DNA from: Ga0077527 sp945862135
GTDB taxonomy: Bacteria; Pseudomonadota; Gammaproteobacteria; Burkholderiales; SG8-41
Reading direction: 5' to 3'
Assembly: GCA_964203275.1 (NCBI GenBank)
Contig: CAXNMF010000006.1
Span: 186,001-250,000, forward strand
DNA: 64,000 nt
Below are positions 61,840 through 64,000 of the stretch, one piece after another. The notes under the pieces were generated by a model. That model was not told the DNA's origin and made no database searches. It was given only the letters and a program-made list of their open reading frames with translations. Both the position numbers and the translations under genes were made by a program. Every line of letters starts with the position of its first letter. Position 1 is the stretch's first letter.

Positions 61840-63084
61840 TCATGCAAACAACTTCTGCACGCGGCCGATGGAAGCCACCAGCGCATCCACTTCGTCCATC
61901 GTGTTGTAGAAGGCAAACGAGGCGCGCGAAGTCGCCGGCACCTTGAAACGCTGCATCACCGGCTGTGCACAGTGATGGCCGGTGCGGATCGCGACGCCAT
62001 CATCATTGAGCAGTGAACCGACGTCATGCGGATGCACGCCATCGAGCGCGAAGGACAGCACGGCGGCCTTTTTCTCGGCAGTGCCGATCAGCCGCACGCC
62101 GGGCATGCGATTCAGTTGATCAGTGGCGTAATCGAGCAGATCGGTTTCATGCGCAGCAATGCGGTCAATGCCGATCGCCGTCAGGTAATCAATCGCCGCA
62201 CCCAGCGTGATCGCCTCGCCGATCGGCGGCGTGCCGGCTTCGAACTTGGCGGGAATCGGCGCATAGGTGGTTTTTTCGAAGGTCACCGACAGGATCATGT
62301 CGCCACCGCCCTTGAAGGGCTGCATTTTTTCGAGCAGCGCGGCCTTGCCGTACAACACGCCGATGCCCGTCGGGCCGCAGAGCTTGTGGCCGGAGAAAAC
62401 ATAGAAATCACAGTCGAGATCCTGCACATCGACCTTCAAATGCGGCGCGGCCTGCGCACCATCGACCAGCACCGGCACGCCGTGTTCATGCGCAATCGCG
62501 ATCATTTCGCGGACCGGCGTGATCGTGCCCAGCGCGTTCGACACGTGCGTCATCGCCACGAACCTGGTGTTGGCATTGAACAGCTTGCGGTAATCCTCAA
62601 GCTGTAACTCGCCGCGGTCGTTGATCGGCACCACGCGGATTTTCACACCCTTTTCTTCGACCAGCATCTGCCAGGGAACGATGTTCGAGTGGTGCTCCAG
62701 CGTGGTCAGGATGATCTCGTCGCCGGCCTTGAAGAATTTGCGGCCGTAACCCTGCGCCACCAAATTGATTCCGTCAGTGGTGCCGCTGGTGAAAATACAC
62801 TCGCGCAATTCTTTGGCGTTGATGAAGGCCTGGACCTTGAGTCGCGCCTTTTCGTATTCCGCAGTCGCAGTTTCCGACAGGTAATGCACGGCGCGGTGGA
62901 TGTTGGCGTGCTGCGCGCTGCGGTATTTCACCCAGCGATCGATCACCGACTGCGGCATCTGACTCGATGCCGCATTATCCAGAAAAATCAATGGCTTATC
63001 TTTGATCCTCAGACTCAGGATGGGAAAGTCCCGGCGCAGCGCTGCAACATCCAGCGGTGTCGCGAGTTTGTCGCGCGCGCTCAC
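61840..63084 (-). CDS. sufS: cysteine desulfurase SufS
   Basis: 414 residues. Group II cysteine desulfurase: PLP lysine in VFSGHKLCGPTGIG, the NAASSQMPQSVIDR start, HHSNIVPWQ, and the catalytic Cys in RTGHHCAQPVMQR. It delivers persulfide sulfur to SufU. The start is GTG 63084, overlapping the sufD stop by 4 nt (GTGA). Confidence 0.93.
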   Translation of the reverse strand: MSARDKLATPLDVAALRRDFPILSLRIKDKPLIFLDNAASSQMPQSVIDRWVKYRSAQHANIHRAVHYLSETATAEYEKARLKVQAFINAKELRECIFTSGTTDGINLVAQGYGRKFFKAGDEIILTTLEHHSNIVPWQMLVEEKGVKIRVVPINDRGELQLEDYRKLFNANTRFVAMTHVSNALGTITPVREMIAIAHEHGVPVLVDGAQAAPHLKVDVQDLDCDFYVFSGHKLCGPTGIGVLYGKAALLEKMQPFKGGGDMILSVTFEKTTYAPIPAKFEAGTPPIGEAITLGAAIDYLTAIGIDRIAAHETDLLDYATDQLNRMPGVRLIGTAEKKAAVLSFALDGVHPHDVGSLLNDDGVAIRTGHHCAQPVMQRFKVPATSRASFAFYNTMDEVDALVASIGRVQKLFA

Positions 63085-64000
63085 AGGCTGGCCTCGGTGC
63101 GCGCCATCACCAGCTTCTCCAGCGCAACGACCAGTGACGGCACGGGAATGTGATCGATGATCTCGGCGCCGAAAGCATAGGTCAGCAGGTTGCGCGCCTG
63201 CGCTTCCGGCAGTCCGCGGCTTTTCAGATAAAACAGATGCTCGGCATCGAGCTGGCCGACGGCGGCGCCATGCGCGCACTTCACGTCATCGGCATAGATT
63301 TCCAGCTGCGGCTTGGTATCGACACGCGCCTTGTCCGACAGCAGCAGGTTGCGGCTTTGCTGCGACGAATCGGTGAGTTGCGCACCCTCGCGCACAAACA
63401 CCTTGCCGTTGAATACCGCATGCCCCGCGCCGCCGACGATAGTCTTGTGGGTCTGTTTGCAGACGCCGTGCGGTTTGGCGTGATCCAGCAGCGTGTGCGT
63501 ATCCGCAGTCTGCCGTCCGCCGATCAGCGCCAGACCGTCGATCTCGACGTTTACACCCTCGCCCTGCTGGCTGACGTTCAGATTGTTGCGCGACAGCCTT
63601 GCACCGAGTGTCACTGCATGCGACTGGAAACGGGCGTCCTTCGCCAGCGTCACTGCGCAGTTGCTGATATGAAAAGCTTTCTGGCTTTCGCGTTGCAGCT
63701 TGATGTGGCGCAGCGAAGCGTTCGGCGCCACGGCAATTTCGGTGACCGCGTTGGTCAGATAAGCCTCATCACCCAGCGCGACATAGTCTTCAATCACGCA
63801 GGCTTCGGCGCCGCTCTCAGCAACGATCAGGCAGCGCGGATAAGCCGCGACACCATTTCCGGCAGCGACAAACAGCAGATGGATCGGCGCTTTCAGCTGC
63901 GCGTCCTTCGCCAGATGGATGAATACGCCGTGCTGCAGAAAAGCCGTGTTGAGCGCAGTAAACAGCTCCTGCTCGGCACCCGCAAGCTTTGCCAGGTGAG
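63081..64000 (-). CDS. sufD: SufD (partial, 5' end outside window)
   Basis: Frame open from the window edge. Visible 305 codons include KDAQLKAPIHLLFVAAG, GEGVNVEIDGLALIGGRQT, HAKPHGVCKQTHKTIVGG, NGKVFVREGAQLTDSSQQS, DVKCAHGAAVGQLD and LFYLKSRGLPEAQARNLL, the SufB/SufD fold and terminal pattern. It assembles Fe-S clusters in SufBCD; sufBC presumably lie just beyond the window. 4-nt overlap with sufS. Confidence 0.95.
   Translation of the reverse strand, partial: HLAKLAGAEQELFTALNTAFLQHGVFIHLAKDAQLKAPIHLLFVAAGNGVAAYPRCLIVAESGAEACVIEDYVALGDEAYLTNAVTEIAVAPNASLRHIKLQRESQKAFHISNCAVTLAKDARFQSHAVTLGARLSRNNLNVSQQGEGVNVEIDGLALIGGRQTADTHTLLDHAKPHGVCKQTHKTIVGGAGHAVFNGKVFVREGAQLTDSSQQSRNLLLSDKARVDTKPQLEIYADDVKCAHGAAVGQLDAEHLFYLKSRGLPEAQARNLLTYAFGAEIIDHIPVPSLVVALEKLVMARTEASL

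Noticed and set aside
1..64000. tRNA or rRNA genes
   Set aside because: No T-loop-like GGTTCGA-type segments in a cloverleaf context and no rRNA-like stretch were noticed on reading both strands.

Overview
The window looks like the chromosome of a GC-rich betaproteobacterium, probably Burkholderiales or a near relative. The evidence is four orphan Bug-type (tripartite tricarboxylate) periplasmic binding proteins, a TRAP system, TAT-exported proteins, a YheS-type ABC-F protein and a Suf operon. No rRNA, tRNA, CRISPR array or intact transposase was seen.

Layout. 1-7.5 kb: a partial GAF-PAS-PAS-HD-GYP sensor, an MFS/BT1-type transporter, a MESH1-like HD hydrolase, an enolase-superfamily enzyme and two divergent Bug proteins. 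7.5-12.2 kb: yheS and a cyanophycin-synthetase-like ligase. 12.2-16.3 kb (minus strand): frdABCD-rquA, a quinol:fumarate reductase operon that carries the rhodoquinone biosynthesis gene, behind an FNR-like box. 16.4-23.4 kb: a DUF1932 dehydrogenase, CDF metal exporter, EamA transporter, TauD-type dioxygenase, and a cupin-rubredoxin fusion. 23.4-25.8 kb: an SNase-fold protein gene between an intact sulfurtransferase gene and the 3' remnant of a second, diverged one. 25.8-31.9 kb: a frame-broken histidine phosphatase, glucarate dehydratase, a TAT-exported FAD oxidase, two AT-richer membrane-protein genes, and a sugar dehydrogenase with an in-frame TAG. 32-35.4 kb: mfd, broken by three single-base frame breaks. 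35.4-41.9 kb: a dctPQM-ridA-MBL operon divergent from a PfpI-type gene and an XRE-cupin regulator.

43.2-47.7 kb: prfC and a copy of its 5' end (about 250 bp, direct repeat) bracket a small stress island. The island holds a peroxiredoxin whose peroxidatic cysteine codon is TGA, followed by a bacterial-SECIS-like hairpin (a probable selenoprotein), then a glycine-rich membrane protein, a ferritin-like DUF2202 protein and a truncated ZIP transporter gene. 47.7-53.5 kb: a broken class III cyclase gene, a non-canonical SDR, a Bug protein, a CMD/AhpD-like protein, and an H-NOX/hybrid-kinase pair whose H-NOX lacks the proximal heme histidine. 53.7-60.3 kb: an HD phosphohydrolase, double CDGSH protein, serB, a small cytochrome c cluster, a YdjM-like membrane hydrolase and a Bug protein. 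60.3-64 kb: suf operon (sufD partial, sufS, sufU, nfu, Rieske ferredoxin).

Taken together, the rhodoquinone fumarate reductase, two FNR-like sites, an H-NOX module and the peroxide/iron island suggest a facultative anaerobe that moves between oxic and anoxic conditions (inference). Every frame break that could be resolved is repaired by removing one G or C, so sequencing or assembly error must be considered for mfd, the histidine phosphatase and the cyclase gene.
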